64,000 bases of DNA, from the NCBI GenBank assembly GCA_047600605.1, contig JASGKK010000001.1:1984001-2048000 (forward strand). Reading direction: 5' to 3'. The position numbers were made by a program, and so were the translations under genes. This stretch comes from CAYMZZ01 sp047600605. Lineage in GTDB: Bacteria > Bacteroidota > Bacteroidia > Chitinophagales > Chitinophagaceae. Under the pieces are notes generated by a model. It made no database searches and was not told the origin of the DNA. It saw nothing but the letters and a program-made list of their open reading frames with translations. Shown here piece by piece: positions 17,000 to 25,067 of this stretch; position 1 is the first letter of the stretch, and each line of letters opens with the position of its first letter.

Positions 17000-18190
17000 T
17001 CATACGGCACCGGGAGACTCAATTGCTTCCAGGATTATTGTACAGGCCTTCTGTATTTCTGCATTGGTTATAGTAAGCGGAGGAGATATGCGCAGGCTTT
17101 CGGCAGAAAAAAGAAACCAGTCTGTCAGCACTCCATGGGCGATGCATGCATCGATCACCCGCTTATTTGTTTCAAAAGAGTCGAAGCTGACGGCCAGCCA
17201 AAGACCAAAGGAAGTAATACTTTTAATAGCGGTATGATTCAATAATCTGCGAAACAATTGTTCCTTTTCAGCAATGCCATTCATGAGCTGTTCATCGAGT
17301 AGTATTTGCAGGGCTGCACGACCCGCAGCACAGCTCACGGGGTGGCCACCAAATGTTGTAATGTGTCCCAGCACCGGCTGATCAGTCAGCGTCATCATCA
17401 GCTCACGATCAGCCACGAATGCACCCAGGGGCATGCCGCCACCGAGCGCTTTTCCCAACAATACGATATCCGGTACAATACCGAAATGACCAAACCCCCA
17501 GAGACGGCCAGTGCGGCCAAATCCGGTTTGTATTTCGTCCATCACCAGCAATGTGCCGGTATCAGTACAACGCTGCCGCAATGCCTTCATCCATTCTGCC
17601 GATGGAGCCTTTACTCCGGCCTCTGCCTGCACCGTTTCCACTATTACACAAGCCGCGCGTCGGGTGATCGCTTCTATGGCTTCAGCAGAATTATAGATGA
17701 GATGACGTATATCAGGCAGTAATGGCCGGTAAGCCTGCCGCCAGTATTCGTCGCCGATTATACTCAATGCTCCCTGAGTGGAGCCATGATAGGAATTGTT
17801 GAAGGCAATGATCTCAGTACGTCCGGTAGCACGTTTAGCCAGCTTCATGGCACCTTCCACCGCTTCTGCTCCGGAATTGGTAAAATAAACCATGTTGAGT
17901 GAGGCGGGCAGTTGCTGCGTGAGCAGATGCGCGTACTGAACCTGCGGGCTTTCGACAAATTCGCCATACACCATTATATGCATATAAGCATCCAGTTGCG
18001 CCTGTATGGCAGCCAGTACTTTTGGATGCCGGTGCCCGGTATTGGCAACGCTGATGCCTCCTATCAGATCAATATACTCCCGCCCCGATGCATCCCACAA
18101 ACTGTTTTTTTCCGCTTTTACAATTTCCAGTGCCAGCGGAGCAGGTGATGTCTGTCCCACATGCCGCAAAAAAAGTTCACGTTGATTCAT
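17000..18190 (-). CDS. Class III aminotransferase (ornithine/acetylornithine-type fold)
   Basis: 396 residues, a cytoplasmic PLP enzyme of class III. The cofactor-binding features are YFTNSGAEAVEGAMKLAKRATGR (phosphate site), NNSYHGSTQGALS, VMDEIQTGFGRTG (Asp that contacts the pyridine nitrogen), and LLGKALGGGMPLGAF, where the Lys should form the Schiff base. HITTFGGHPVSCAAG follows. Substrate cannot be set from sequence: ornithine, acetylornithine or another omega-amino donor are all possible, and no arginine genes are nearby. It is convergent with glpF (55-bp gap without a clear terminator) and divergent from the gamma carbonic anhydrase gene across a repeat-filled spacer. Confidence 0.88.
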   Translation of the reverse strand: MNQRELFLRHVGQTSPAPLALEIVKAEKNSLWDASGREYIDLIGGISVANTGHRHPKVLAAIQAQLDAYMHIMVYGEFVESPQVQYAHLLTQQLPASLNMVYFTNSGAEAVEGAMKLAKRATGRTEIIAFNNSYHGSTQGALSIIGDEYWRQAYRPLLPDIRHLIYNSAEAIEAITRRAACVIVETVQAEAGVKAPSAEWMKALRQRCTDTGTLLVMDEIQTGFGRTGRLWGFGHFGIVPDIVLLGKALGGGMPLGAFVADRELMMTLTDQPVLGHITTFGGHPVSCAAGRAALQILLDEQLMNGIAEKEQLFRRLLNHTAIKSITSFGLWLAVSFDSFETNKRVIDACIAHGVLTDWFLFSAESLRISPPLTITNAEIQKACTIILEAIESPGAV

Positions 18191-18196
18191 GGAAAC

Positions 18197-18314
18197 AAAG
18201 GTATAAAAGTATAAAGGTTTAAAGGTATAAGCGTATTGTGGTTATGAATCGGAGGAGTATTGAACTAATCGTTATCGCTTTTAAACCTTTATACTTTTAT
18301 ACCTTTATACTTAA
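18197..18314. repeat. Inverted pair of degenerate 8-bp arrays
   Basis: The left array, 18197-18228, has four octads of consensus AAAGGTAT (AAAGGTAT, AAAAGTAT, AAAGGTTT, AAAGGTAT). The right array, 18283-18314, has four octads in the opposite orientation (AAACCTTT, ATACTTTT, ATACCTTT, ATACTTAA). They are separated by about 54 bp whose ends (AAGCG...CGCTT) are also complementary. The pair fills the space between two divergent genes and could fold as a long imperfect hairpin. Confidence 0.85.
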
Positions 18315-18322
18315 ATTTGCTT

Positions 18323-18844
18323 ATGGCACTCATACTCCCTGTAGAAGACAAACATCCTGTTTTTGGCAATAACTGTTTTCTTGCACCCAATGCCACCGTG
18401 GTGGGCGATGTGGTGATGGGAGATGACTGCAGTGTATGGTTCAATGCGGTGGTGCGTGGCGATGTGAATTTTATCCGCATGGGCAACCGTGTAAATATCC
18501 AGGATGGCGCCTGCATTCATGCTACCTATCAGAAATGCGGTACAACTATTGGCAATAATGTATCCATCGGTCACCATGCCATTGTACATGGATGTACACT
18601 GCACGACAATGTGCTGATCGGTATGGGTGCTATTGTAATGGATCAGGCCGTGGTTCACAGCAATACTATCATTGCCGCCGGTGCTGTGGTACTTGAAAAT
18701 ACTATTTGCGAAGCAGGCAGCATCTATGCCGGTGTACCCGCCAAAAAAGTGAAAGACATTTCGCAGGAGCTTATCAACGGCGAGATCAACCGCATTGCCG
18801 GCAATTATATCCGCTACGCAGACTGGTTCCGTCACCAGGTATAA
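18323..18844 (+). CDS. Gamma carbonic anhydrase family / hexapeptide-repeat protein
   Basis: 173 residues, a left-handed beta-helix protein. Hexapeptide repeats run through residues 15-140 (APNATVVGDVVMGDDCSVWFNAVVRGDVN; IGNNVSIGHHAIVHGCTLHDNVLIGMGAIVMDQAVV). The metal-binding His residues of the gamma carbonic anhydrase/YrdA/PaaY group are visible: one after DGACIH and the pair in GHHAIVHG. It forms a trimer with sites between subunits in known members. Carbonic anhydrase activity is uncertain in this subgroup. The ATG at 18323 (MALILPVEDKHP) is preferred over a TTG at 18317; it starts 8 bp after the repeat array. Confidence 0.88.
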   Translation: MALILPVEDKHPVFGNNCFLAPNATVVGDVVMGDDCSVWFNAVVRGDVNFIRMGNRVNIQDGACIHATYQKCGTTIGNNVSIGHHAIVHGCTLHDNVLIGMGAIVMDQAVVHSNTIIAAGAVVLENTICEAGSIYAGVPAKKVKDISQELINGEINRIAGNYIRYADWFRHQV

Positions 18845-18971
18845 ATTTTCCTGTGCGGTAAGCAACTGACCTTCAACCGGCTGATCACTCCTGTCAAAAC
18901 GGCCGTAGTTTTACTATAGCAATTGCAATTTTTACGGGTTAAATTCGTTCTACCAATATACCTCAGTAATT

Positions 18972-19154
18972 ATGAAGAACGCCTTGTTATTATCCGTACT
19001 CATCTGTTTCCTGACCATGATGGTCTCCTGCAACCTCTTCAAGCCAAAATATGGCTGTCCTACCAACGGGAAGAATGTGGGCGCTGAGAAACTCCTGAGC
19101 GGCGACCCCAAGGCTGAAAAAGCAGCCCGAAAAGCAAAGAAATTCAGAAGTTAA
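18972..19154 (+). CDS. Small lipoprotein, hypothetical
   Basis: 60 residues. A lipoprotein signal (KNALLLSVLICFLTMMVSC) ends in a lipobox with Cys21, followed by a short mature part with two Gly residues, one more Cys (GCPTNGKNVGAEKLLSGDPKAEKAARKAKKF) and a basic tail. It resembles small Bacteroidota lipoproteins with a PKYGCPTNG-type motif, but I cannot give a role. It stands alone in the same direction as its neighbours, with 128 bp before and 75 bp after it. Confidence 0.7.
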   Translation: MKNALLLSVLICFLTMMVSCNLFKPKYGCPTNGKNVGAEKLLSGDPKAEKAARKAKKFRS

Positions 19155-19229
19155 TTTTAGATTAACAGGCAGCGATTCGGGGAATTTCCAGGTCTTATAG
19201 TAAAACCACTAAACCTTAAATCGCATACT

Positions 19230-19556
19230 ATGAGCCTTGCCCTACGAACCACTCTCGGATGCACCGAAGCCATCATTACTGACGATGGCAGCCTGAACCT
19301 CTTTTACCAGGTAGCCGGTATTTTGCAGGACGATCTGCGCCTCCGTGTTCTTCAGAAAGAAGATGAGTTTGATTCTATCAGCTGGGATTTCCGTTTCAAA
19401 GGACATTATCTCACGCTCCATTACAACATCTACAACGGTATTTCTGTATTCCCAACCCGTACCAAAGATGCTTTACATAAGGATAACAAAGCGGTTGTGG
19501 AGCTCGCTACCGTTTTGCAGGACAGACTGCCCCTGCTGCAACGCAATATTGCCTGA
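19230..19556 (+). CDS. Conserved hypothetical protein
   Basis: 108 residues, soluble, with alternating strand-like segments (SLNLFYQVAGILQDDLRLRVLQ; WDFRFKGHYLTLHYNIYNGISVFP) and a C-terminal helix (NKAVVELATVLQDRLPLL). No motif I recognise. ATG at 19230 follows an AT-rich leader. Its stop (19554-19556) is one base from the stop of the convergent rsgA gene, so the two transcripts must overlap or end inside each other. Confidence 0.6.
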   Translation: MSLALRTTLGCTEAIITDDGSLNLFYQVAGILQDDLRLRVLQKEDEFDSISWDFRFKGHYLTLHYNIYNGISVFPTRTKDALHKDNKAVVELATVLQDRLPLLQRNIA

Positions 19557-19557
19557 G

Positions 19558-20484
19558 TCAATAGGATCGTTCATCAATAGTAAGCAATAGCGATATATAG
19601 CTTTCGTACCGCTCTGCGGTGATTACTCCGTCTTCCACTGCCTGTTTGATGGCACAGCCCGGCTCGTTGAGATGCTGGCAATTATTGAACTGACAATCGA
19701 CAAGACGACTGCGCATTTCGGGAAAATAATGCGACAATTCCTGTTTGGTAACATTCACGAGCCCAAACTCCCGCACTCCCGGCGTATCGATCAGGCTGCC
19801 GCCTCCCGGCAGATCAAACATCTCCGCAAAGGTGGTTGTATGCATACCCTTTCCGCTCCAGCCGCTTACATCCTGCGTACGCAGTTTCAATTCAGGCAAT
19901 ATGGCATTCAGCAGGGTTGACTTACCCACCCCCGAATGCCCGCTGAATAAAGAGATTTTACCGGTCAGCTTTTGCTTCAATTCTTCCAGCCCTTCACCCG
20001 TAACCGTGCTGCAGACAATCACCGGATAGCCGGCATCTCCATACATGGCCGCCCATTCTTCATACTGCAGTTTCTCCTTTTCGCGATACAGGTCCCATTT
20101 ATTAAAGACAATCACAGCCGGCACATGATACATCTCGGAAGCCACAAGAAACCGGTCAATAAATCCCTGTGAAGTGCGTGGCTCCCGTAAGGTAGCAACC
20201 AGCACCGACTGGTCGAGATTGGCTGCTACTATATGATGCTGGTACTTCGATTTGGGAGATTGCCGGTTGATATAGTTGCGCCGGTCTGCAATGGAATTGA
20301 TAATGGCCGTGCCGGCTTCCTCTTCCTCTATATCCATATCCACTATATCGCCAACAGCTACAGGATTGGTACTGGTAATATCATCCATCTTCAATACACC
20401 GCGGATGCGGGCATTGAACCATTGGCCCTGTTCGCTTTTTACAACATACCAACTGCCGGTAGATTTATATACGGTCGCTTTCAT
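19558..20484 (-). CDS. rsgA: Small ribosomal subunit biogenesis GTPase RsgA
   Basis: 308 residues, a circularly permuted GTPase acting late in 30S subunit maturation. In order: an N-terminal OB-fold (about residues 1-65), G4 motif FNKWDLY, G1/P-loop SGHSGVGKSTLLNAIL, G3 LIDTPGVREFGL, and a C-terminal zinc site with Cys and His (CQFNNCQHLNEPGC). The order G4-G1-G3 is the mark of the permuted family. The ATG at 20484 (MKATVY) is chosen over a TTG at 20493. It is downstream of batA in the same direction, with a 40-bp gap. Confidence 0.96.
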   Translation of the reverse strand: MKATVYKSTGSWYVVKSEQGQWFNARIRGVLKMDDITSTNPVAVGDIVDMDIEEEEAGTAIINSIADRRNYINRQSPKSKYQHHIVAANLDQSVLVATLREPRTSQGFIDRFLVASEMYHVPAVIVFNKWDLYREKEKLQYEEWAAMYGDAGYPVIVCSTVTGEGLEELKQKLTGKISLFSGHSGVGKSTLLNAILPELKLRTQDVSGWSGKGMHTTTFAEMFDLPGGGSLIDTPGVREFGLVNVTKQELSHYFPEMRSRLVDCQFNNCQHLNEPGCAIKQAVEDGVITAERYESYISLLLTIDERSY

Positions 20485-20524
20485 GAAGATCAAAGATCAT
20501 GATTTGCCTGCATATCGCCAGTGA

Positions 20525-21538
20525 TCAGGGAATTTTGCGGAATACGGTATAACGCAGGATCATTTCCAGAAGTAAAAAAAACAATGCTGCCAGCACAAAA
20601 GGCAGAAACAGCTCCTGGTATTTTTTATAAGAGGTCACATCAATTTTTGATTTCTCCAGCTGATCGATCTGTGCATAGATCTGTTGCAGTCCTTCTTTAT
20701 CGCGTGCGCGGAAGTAACGCCCCCCGGTTTCGCTGGCGATCCGTTGCAGCAATTGTACATCCAGAAAATCAACGGCGGCAGTACGGCTGGGTACTGCTGC
20801 ATCCGGCCGCTCTGTAATGGTACTGGGCTCCACTCCCATGCCGATGGTATATACTTTCACTCCCTGCGAACGGGCTATATCCAGCGCCGTCAGCGGGTCA
20901 ATAAGCCGGGTATCGGGCGCATCTTCCTTTCCGTCTGTCATCAGAATGATCACCTTACTGCGCGCCTTACTCTGCGAAAGGCGGTCAACAGCTGTGGCCA
21001 GCCCTTCTCCTATCACCGTACCATCTTTCAAAAAACGCCGGCTTTCCAGCGCCTGTATCTGTCGTATGAGTGTAGCCCGGTCTGTAGTGATTGGACATTG
21101 CGTAAAACTTTCACCTGAAAATATCACCAGGCCGATTCTGTCTACCGGCCGCCCCTGCACAAATTGCTGTGCCATCTCCTTGGCCACTTCCATACGCGAC
21201 GGTTTGATATCGGTAGAATTCATACTCCCGCTCACATCCATACACAATACGATATCGATCCCCTCTCCCAGCGTCTGTTGCTGATCATTGCGCTGCTGTG
21301 GTCTGGCCAGTGCCATAATAAGTGCGCTGATAGCCAGCAGGCGTAATACAAAGGGGAAATGAATCAACCGGGTCTTCCAGCTTTTCTCCCGAAAAGGCTG
21401 ACTGCTGGAGACCCGCACTGTTCCGGTCAACCGGTCAGCACGACTACTCTTCCACCAGATAAGCAGGGGAATAAGTCCGAAAAGCATGAAATTTTCCGGC
21501 CATAAAAAACTCATATGTTTGATCCAGTCTACCAGCAT
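20525..21538 (-). CDS. batA: BatA-type VWA domain membrane protein
   Basis: 337 residues. An N-terminal aerotolerance-type membrane hairpin (FLWPENFMLFGLIPLLIWW, then LRLLAISALIMALARP) is followed by a von Willebrand A domain with an intact MIDAS site: VLCMDVSGSMNSTD, the Thr-containing LIRQIQALESRRFLKDGT, and ILMTDGKED. A final helix near residues 310-330 anchors the C-terminus. The Bat proteins of Bacteroidota work with MoxR-type ATPases; their substrate is unknown. The start overlaps the upstream stop by one base (TGATG), a sign of coupling. BatB and the TPR partner found in many such operons are absent here; the operon ends at batA or runs into rsgA. Confidence 0.88.
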   Translation of the reverse strand: MLVDWIKHMSFLWPENFMLFGLIPLLIWWKSSRADRLTGTVRVSSSQPFREKSWKTRLIHFPFVLRLLAISALIMALARPQQRNDQQQTLGEGIDIVLCMDVSGSMNSTDIKPSRMEVAKEMAQQFVQGRPVDRIGLVIFSGESFTQCPITTDRATLIRQIQALESRRFLKDGTVIGEGLATAVDRLSQSKARSKVIILMTDGKEDAPDTRLIDPLTALDIARSQGVKVYTIGMGVEPSTITERPDAAVPSRTAAVDFLDVQLLQRIASETGGRYFRARDKEGLQQIYAQIDQLEKSKIDVTSYKKYQELFLPFVLAALFFLLLEMILRYTVFRKIP

Positions 21539-22425
21539 CAGTTCATTCCCTCCAGGGTTCTTATGGTTTCGCGGATGACCTGCATCAACTCCTGATCATC
21601 CTGTATAGTAGGTTCAAAGCGGGCAAATTTTACAAAATCAGTCAGCCGCAGACTTTTGGCCAGGTTAGTATACAAAGTTTCAGGCAGACCGATTGACCTG
21701 AGTTGTCTGACCACATCATCTGTGGTCTGCTGCTGCGAATGGATACCTTTGCGCTGATCGGCATATACACGGAATATATCAACGGCTCTTGAGTAGTACT
21801 CTTTTTTCGAAGGTCGCTGTGCTTCCAGTTCATCCAGCTGTGCCATGGCTGTTTTGAATGGGTCGGGCGGTATGGCCGGTGCTGCTGGCGGCGGTGTTTT
21901 TTTACCCCTCACAATAAAATAGATGATCACCAGTACCAGCACAGAACCGGCAGCTACCCACCACCACCAGCGCTGTGGTTCGTTTTTGGGCTCTTCGGCC
22001 GGCAATATGTCTTTGATATCATGATAAGGCTGACTGGGATCAAAAGGAGTATAGCTTACCTCTACCGGCAGTGTATCTGACCGTAAACTATCGCCCAGTG
22101 GCAACGCCGGTATGACCAGGCTGCCGGAGTCGAAGCTGGTGATGGTAAGTATTTGCCGCAAACGGGTACCATTGCCGGTATTGCTGGTATCGATCCTGCC
22201 TGCATTCACTATTTCAAACGCCCCCAGCGAATCGAGTCGGAAAAACCGGATCGGTTCCGTCTCAGGAATCTCTGCTTCCAGTGTCAGCTTTATGTGCTCT
22301 CCTATCAGTATCCGGTCTTTGTCGGCCACAACGCTGATACGCATATCATGTTGCGACTGGCCATACAATACACCCAGCAATAAAACCAATATACCGGCGG
22401 CTCTATGAAATATCTGTCTGCTCAT
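21538..22425 (-). CDS. BatD-like / DUF4381-type membrane protein of the bat operon
   Basis: 295 residues. A signal peptide (AAGILVLLLGVLYGQSQ) is followed by a periplasmic beta-sandwich (residues 25-135: VVADKDRILIGEHIKLTLEAEIP; LTITSFDSGSLVIPALPL), a linker with several Trp (QRWWWWV), one membrane helix (AAGSVLVLVIIYFIV), a Pro-rich stretch (KKTPPPAAPAIPPDP), and a cytoplasmic helical domain. This architecture and place between DUF58 and VWA genes match BatD-like partners. It has no catalytic motif I can see and probably serves as a scaffold. Confidence 0.75.
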   Translation of the reverse strand: MSRQIFHRAAGILVLLLGVLYGQSQHDMRISVVADKDRILIGEHIKLTLEAEIPETEPIRFFRLDSLGAFEIVNAGRIDTSNTGNGTRLRQILTITSFDSGSLVIPALPLGDSLRSDTLPVEVSYTPFDPSQPYHDIKDILPAEEPKNEPQRWWWWVAAGSVLVLVIIYFIVRGKKTPPPAAPAIPPDPFKTAMAQLDELEAQRPSKKEYYSRAVDIFRVYADQRKGIHSQQQTTDDVVRQLRSIGLPETLYTNLAKSLRLTDFVKFARFEPTIQDDQELMQVIRETIRTLEGMN

Positions 22426-22465
22426 TCAATCATATCCCGCTTACAGAAAGCGGAGAACTGGTGGT

Positions 22466-23338
22466 TTATTTATTTCTGCTTAAGAAGAATCGCTGCAGCA
22501 CTTTTACATAATCCTCATCTGTACGCACATGCAGGAGATCGGCCCCGGCCTGCTTAAAGGCCTGCGTACTGTATGCCGTAACCCTGAAAAACTCTTCCTG
22601 ATACCTCTTACGCACAAATGCATTACTGCTGTCTACCCATCTCCGGTCACCCGTCTCTGCATCCTGCACCCGCAGCAGACCGGCATCGGGCAGCTCCATA
22701 TCCATTTTATCATATAGTTTGATGCCTATCAGATCATGCTTTCTTGAACCCACCCGCAACGCATCTTCATACTGGGCATCCAGAAAATCACTTAATATGA
22801 ATGCAATACTTTTCTGACGGGTGATATTGGTGAAATAGCGCAGCGCAGAAGCCACCCGGGTACCTTTTCCTTTTGGCTCCTTACTCAGCAATTCACGCAC
22901 AATATATAAAGCATGTTGTCTGCCTTTCTTGGGCGGGATATAGGCTTCCACCTGGTCACTATAAAAGATCACGCCCACCTTATCGCCGTTATTAACGGCC
23001 GAGAAACTGAGCACCGCTCCTATCTCGGTGATCATATCGCGCTTGGTGGCCTGTTGTGTGCCAAACAAAGAACTTGCACTGATATCGACCAGCAGCATGA
23101 CCGTCAACTCCCGCTCTTCTTCAAAGACCTTACTGTAAGGATGCCCAAACCGGGCCGACACATTCCAGTCAATAAACCGGATATCATCACCTGCCGCATA
23201 CTCCCGTACTTCCTTAAACGACATCCCCTTGCCCTTAAAAGCACTATGATATTCGCCAGTAAAAAGATCCGAAGCCAGTTTTTTGCTTCGTATCTCCAGT
23301 GCGCGAACCTTTTTCAGTATTTCAGCGGTTGTCAGCAT
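22466..23338 (-). CDS. DUF58 domain protein
   Basis: 290 residues, cytoplasmic. The DUF58 signature VREYAAGDDIRFIDWNVSARFGHPYSKVFEEERELTVMLLVDIS lies near residues 43-92, with a VWA-like fold after it (DISASSLFGTQ; IAFILSDFLDAQYEDAL). DUF58 proteins are usual partners of MoxR ATPases. In most Bacteroidota the gene directly follows moxR; here a 578-bp spacer holding an S23-type gene and two repeat arrays separates them. The left array begins only 8 bp upstream of the start codon, so it lies in the leader of this gene. Confidence 0.9.
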   Translation of the reverse strand: MLTTAEILKKVRALEIRSKKLASDLFTGEYHSAFKGKGMSFKEVREYAAGDDIRFIDWNVSARFGHPYSKVFEEERELTVMLLVDISASSLFGTQQATKRDMITEIGAVLSFSAVNNGDKVGVIFYSDQVEAYIPPKKGRQHALYIVRELLSKEPKGKGTRVASALRYFTNITRQKSIAFILSDFLDAQYEDALRVGSRKHDLIGIKLYDKMDMELPDAGLLRVQDAETGDRRWVDSSNAFVRKRYQEEFFRVTAYSTQAFKQAGADLLHVRTDEDYVKVLQRFFLSRNK

Positions 23339-23345
23339 AGTTTAG

Positions 23346-23373
23346 TTGACAGATGACAGATGACAGTTGGCAG
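23346..23373. repeat. Heptad array WTGACAG x4, left end of the S23-type unit
   Basis: TTGACAG, ATGACAG, ATGACAG, TTGGCAG in tandem, starting 8 bp upstream of the DUF58 start codon. One unit in the opposite orientation, CTGTCAT, follows at 23387-23393, so a small local hairpin is also possible. The complementary array is at 23884-23911. Confidence 0.9.
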
Positions 23374-23398
23374 TACTTCCTTTAGGCTGTCATTTACC

Positions 23399-23791
23399 TT
23401 ATGATTTAGAAGTCCCGGAATTATCTTGCTTTTCAACCATATTTTCAAAATATCTAATTAACCCATTCATTAATCGTATGCAATCATTCAGTTGTTTCCG
23501 TACGGGTATCGCGGCAGGCTCCTCAATATAATTAGTCATTACTGCGATTTCCAGTAAAGTTTCCAATTCATATAAAGAACCGCGGGAGATATGCAGAAAT
23601 TGAATAGTATCTTTTTTATGATTTCTCCCTAATCCTTCCGCAATGTTGCTTGGCACAGATACTGCAGCCCTCCTGGTTTGTGCAATCAGCCCATATCGTT
23701 CATCTATCGGATAACCTTTAGTAATCCCATAAATCAACTCCACAAGAGCCATTCCCTGTTTCCAGGCATCAAGGTTTCTGTAATTAGTCAC
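23399..23791 (-). CDS. Four-helix bundle protein of the S23 / 23S rRNA intervening-sequence family
   Basis: 130 residues starting with GTG at 23791. It is a clear member of the S23 (23S rRNA-associated, avd-like) family: NYRNLDAWKQGMALVELIY, ERYGLIAQTRRAAVSVPSNIAEGLGRN, and FLHISRGSLYELETLLEIA are its diagnostic segments, and normal length is near 120. In some bacteria the gene sits within 23S rRNA insertions; related proteins assist diversity-generating reverse transcriptases. No reverse transcriptase or rRNA is near. The protein is basic in its second helix and probably binds nucleic acid; its role here is unknown. It lies between moxR and DUF58, which are normally adjacent, and is bracketed by inverted heptad arrays. 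Confidence 0.93.
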   Translation of the reverse strand: MTNYRNLDAWKQGMALVELIYGITKGYPIDERYGLIAQTRRAAVSVPSNIAEGLGRNHKKDTIQFLHISRGSLYELETLLEIAVMTNYIEEPAAIPVRKQLNDCIRLMNGLIRYFENMVEKQDNSGTSKS

Positions 23792-23883
23792 AATAAGACA
23801 TTTTCATTCACTCTGCTTGGCCAATACACATTGTCTATTCAGGCAAAACACACAGATTCATCTTACTAAATTACTACTCTTTG

Positions 23884-23911
23884 CTGTCAACTGTTAACTG
23901 TCATCTGTCAA
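23884..23911. repeat. Heptad array CTGTCAW x4, right end of the S23-type unit
   Basis: CTGTCAA, CTGTTAA, CTGTCAT, CTGTCAA in tandem, ending 5 bp before the moxR stop codon position. It is the inverse complement of the array at 23346-23373, with the same number of units. Confidence 0.9.
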
Positions 23912-23916
23912 CTCTC

Positions 23917-24918
23917 TTACGGAACATTGATCGCTTTCAAAATATCCTCCACGACATCTTCCACTTTCACATTTTCTGCTTCGGCTTCATAGGTGAGGCC
24001 GATGCGATGGCGGAGTACGTCGAGTGAAATACTGCGGACATCTTCGGGTATTACAAATCCGCGTTTGTTCAAAAATGCCTGCGCCTTGGCTGCCAGTGCG
24101 AGATTGATACTGGCACGAGGCGAGCCGCCATAACTGATCAGTGGGCGCAAACGCTCCAGGTTATATTGCCCCGGTGTACGTGTGGCAAATACAATATCGA
24201 GAATATACTGCTCGATCTTTTCGTCCATATATATCTGGCGGGTAAGATCGCGGGCATTCATTACTTCCTGTACAGACACCACCTGTTTTACGGCAGGTGT
24301 TTCTACTCCCTGCACATTTTGCCGAATGATCATTTGCTCTTCATGCATTTTCGGATAGCCTACCACCACTTTCATGATAAAACGGTCTACCTGTGCCTCC
24401 GGCAATGGATAGGTGCCTTCCTGCTCGAGTGGGTTCTGCGTAGCCAGTACCAGGAAAGGAGCATCCAGCTTATAGGTAGAATCACCAATAGTTACCTGGC
24501 GTTCCTGCATGGCTTCAAGCAGGGCCGATTGTACTTTGGCCGGAGCACGGTTGATCTCATCGGCCAGTATAAAGTTGGCAAAGATGGGTCCTTTGCGTAC
24601 GACAAATTCATTTCGCTGCTGATTGTAGATCATCGTACCGATCACATCTGCAGGCAACAGATCGGGTGTAAACTGAATACGACTGAATTTGGCATGTATA
24701 GCCTGTGCCAGCGACTTAATCGTAAGCGTTTTGGCCAGACCCGGCACCCCTTCCAGCAGCACGTGTCCGTTGCTGAGCAGGCCTATCAGCAGCCTGTCGA
24801 GCATATGACTCTGGCCCACGATCACATGACCTACTTCTTCACGCAACTTGTCGGTAAACTGGGCAGCATGGCTGATGCGCTCATTGAGCTGCCTGATGTC
24901 TTCTGCGGTTTTTAACAT
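23917..24918 (-). CDS. moxR: MoxR-family AAA+ ATPase
   Basis: 333 residues. Walker A GVPGLAKTLTIKSLA (about residue 58), Walker B FILADEINRAPAKVQSALLEAMQERQVTIG, sensor 1 LATQNPLEQEGTYPLPEAQVDRF, and sensor 2 GGSPRASINLALAAKA. MoxR ATPases act as chaperones with DUF58 and VWA proteins, encoded next in this operon. It is the first gene, with a 149-bp upstream region before nadE in the same direction. Downstream, the stop is followed within 6 bp by a heptad repeat array. Confidence 0.95.
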   Translation of the reverse strand: MLKTAEDIRQLNERISHAAQFTDKLREEVGHVIVGQSHMLDRLLIGLLSNGHVLLEGVPGLAKTLTIKSLAQAIHAKFSRIQFTPDLLPADVIGTMIYNQQRNEFVVRKGPIFANFILADEINRAPAKVQSALLEAMQERQVTIGDSTYKLDAPFLVLATQNPLEQEGTYPLPEAQVDRFIMKVVVGYPKMHEEQMIIRQNVQGVETPAVKQVVSVQEVMNARDLTRQIYMDEKIEQYILDIVFATRTPGQYNLERLRPLISYGGSPRASINLALAAKAQAFLNKRGFVIPEDVRSISLDVLRHRIGLTYEAEAENVKVEDVVEDILKAINVP

Positions 24919-25067
24919 CGGTTGGTTTTATGGTGACACAAAATACGTACTGCCAATTAGCAAAATATTTGCCGATATGTGAATTTGTACCGGATAAAAC
25001 GAAGTTTTTCGGCATTTATTTGCAGAAACCCTCCTATTCAACCCATTGAAAACAAATAAATACGGTA

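Larger units (their letters stand above)
23346..23911 (-). mobile_element. IVS-like unit: S23-type gene bracketed by inverted heptad arrays
   Basis: A 566-bp block made of a four-unit array (WTGACAG)4 at 23346-23373, a 130-residue S23-type four-helix-bundle gene, and a four-unit array in the opposite orientation (CTGTCAW)4 at 23884-23911. It fits between moxR (stop 23917) and DUF58 (start 23338), genes that are normally adjacent. The layout, a small S23 ORF between complementary ends, is that of the intervening sequences of some 23S rRNA genes. Calling it mobile is inference: no target duplication is proven. Confidence 0.4.

Noticed and set aside
18190..18323. CRISPR-like array
   Set aside because: Units are only 8 bp and contiguous without spacers; no cas genes are near.
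23399..23791. Part of a diversity-generating retroelement (avd gene)
   Set aside because: No reverse transcriptase, template repeat or variable gene is in the window; the S23 family match alone does not show this.
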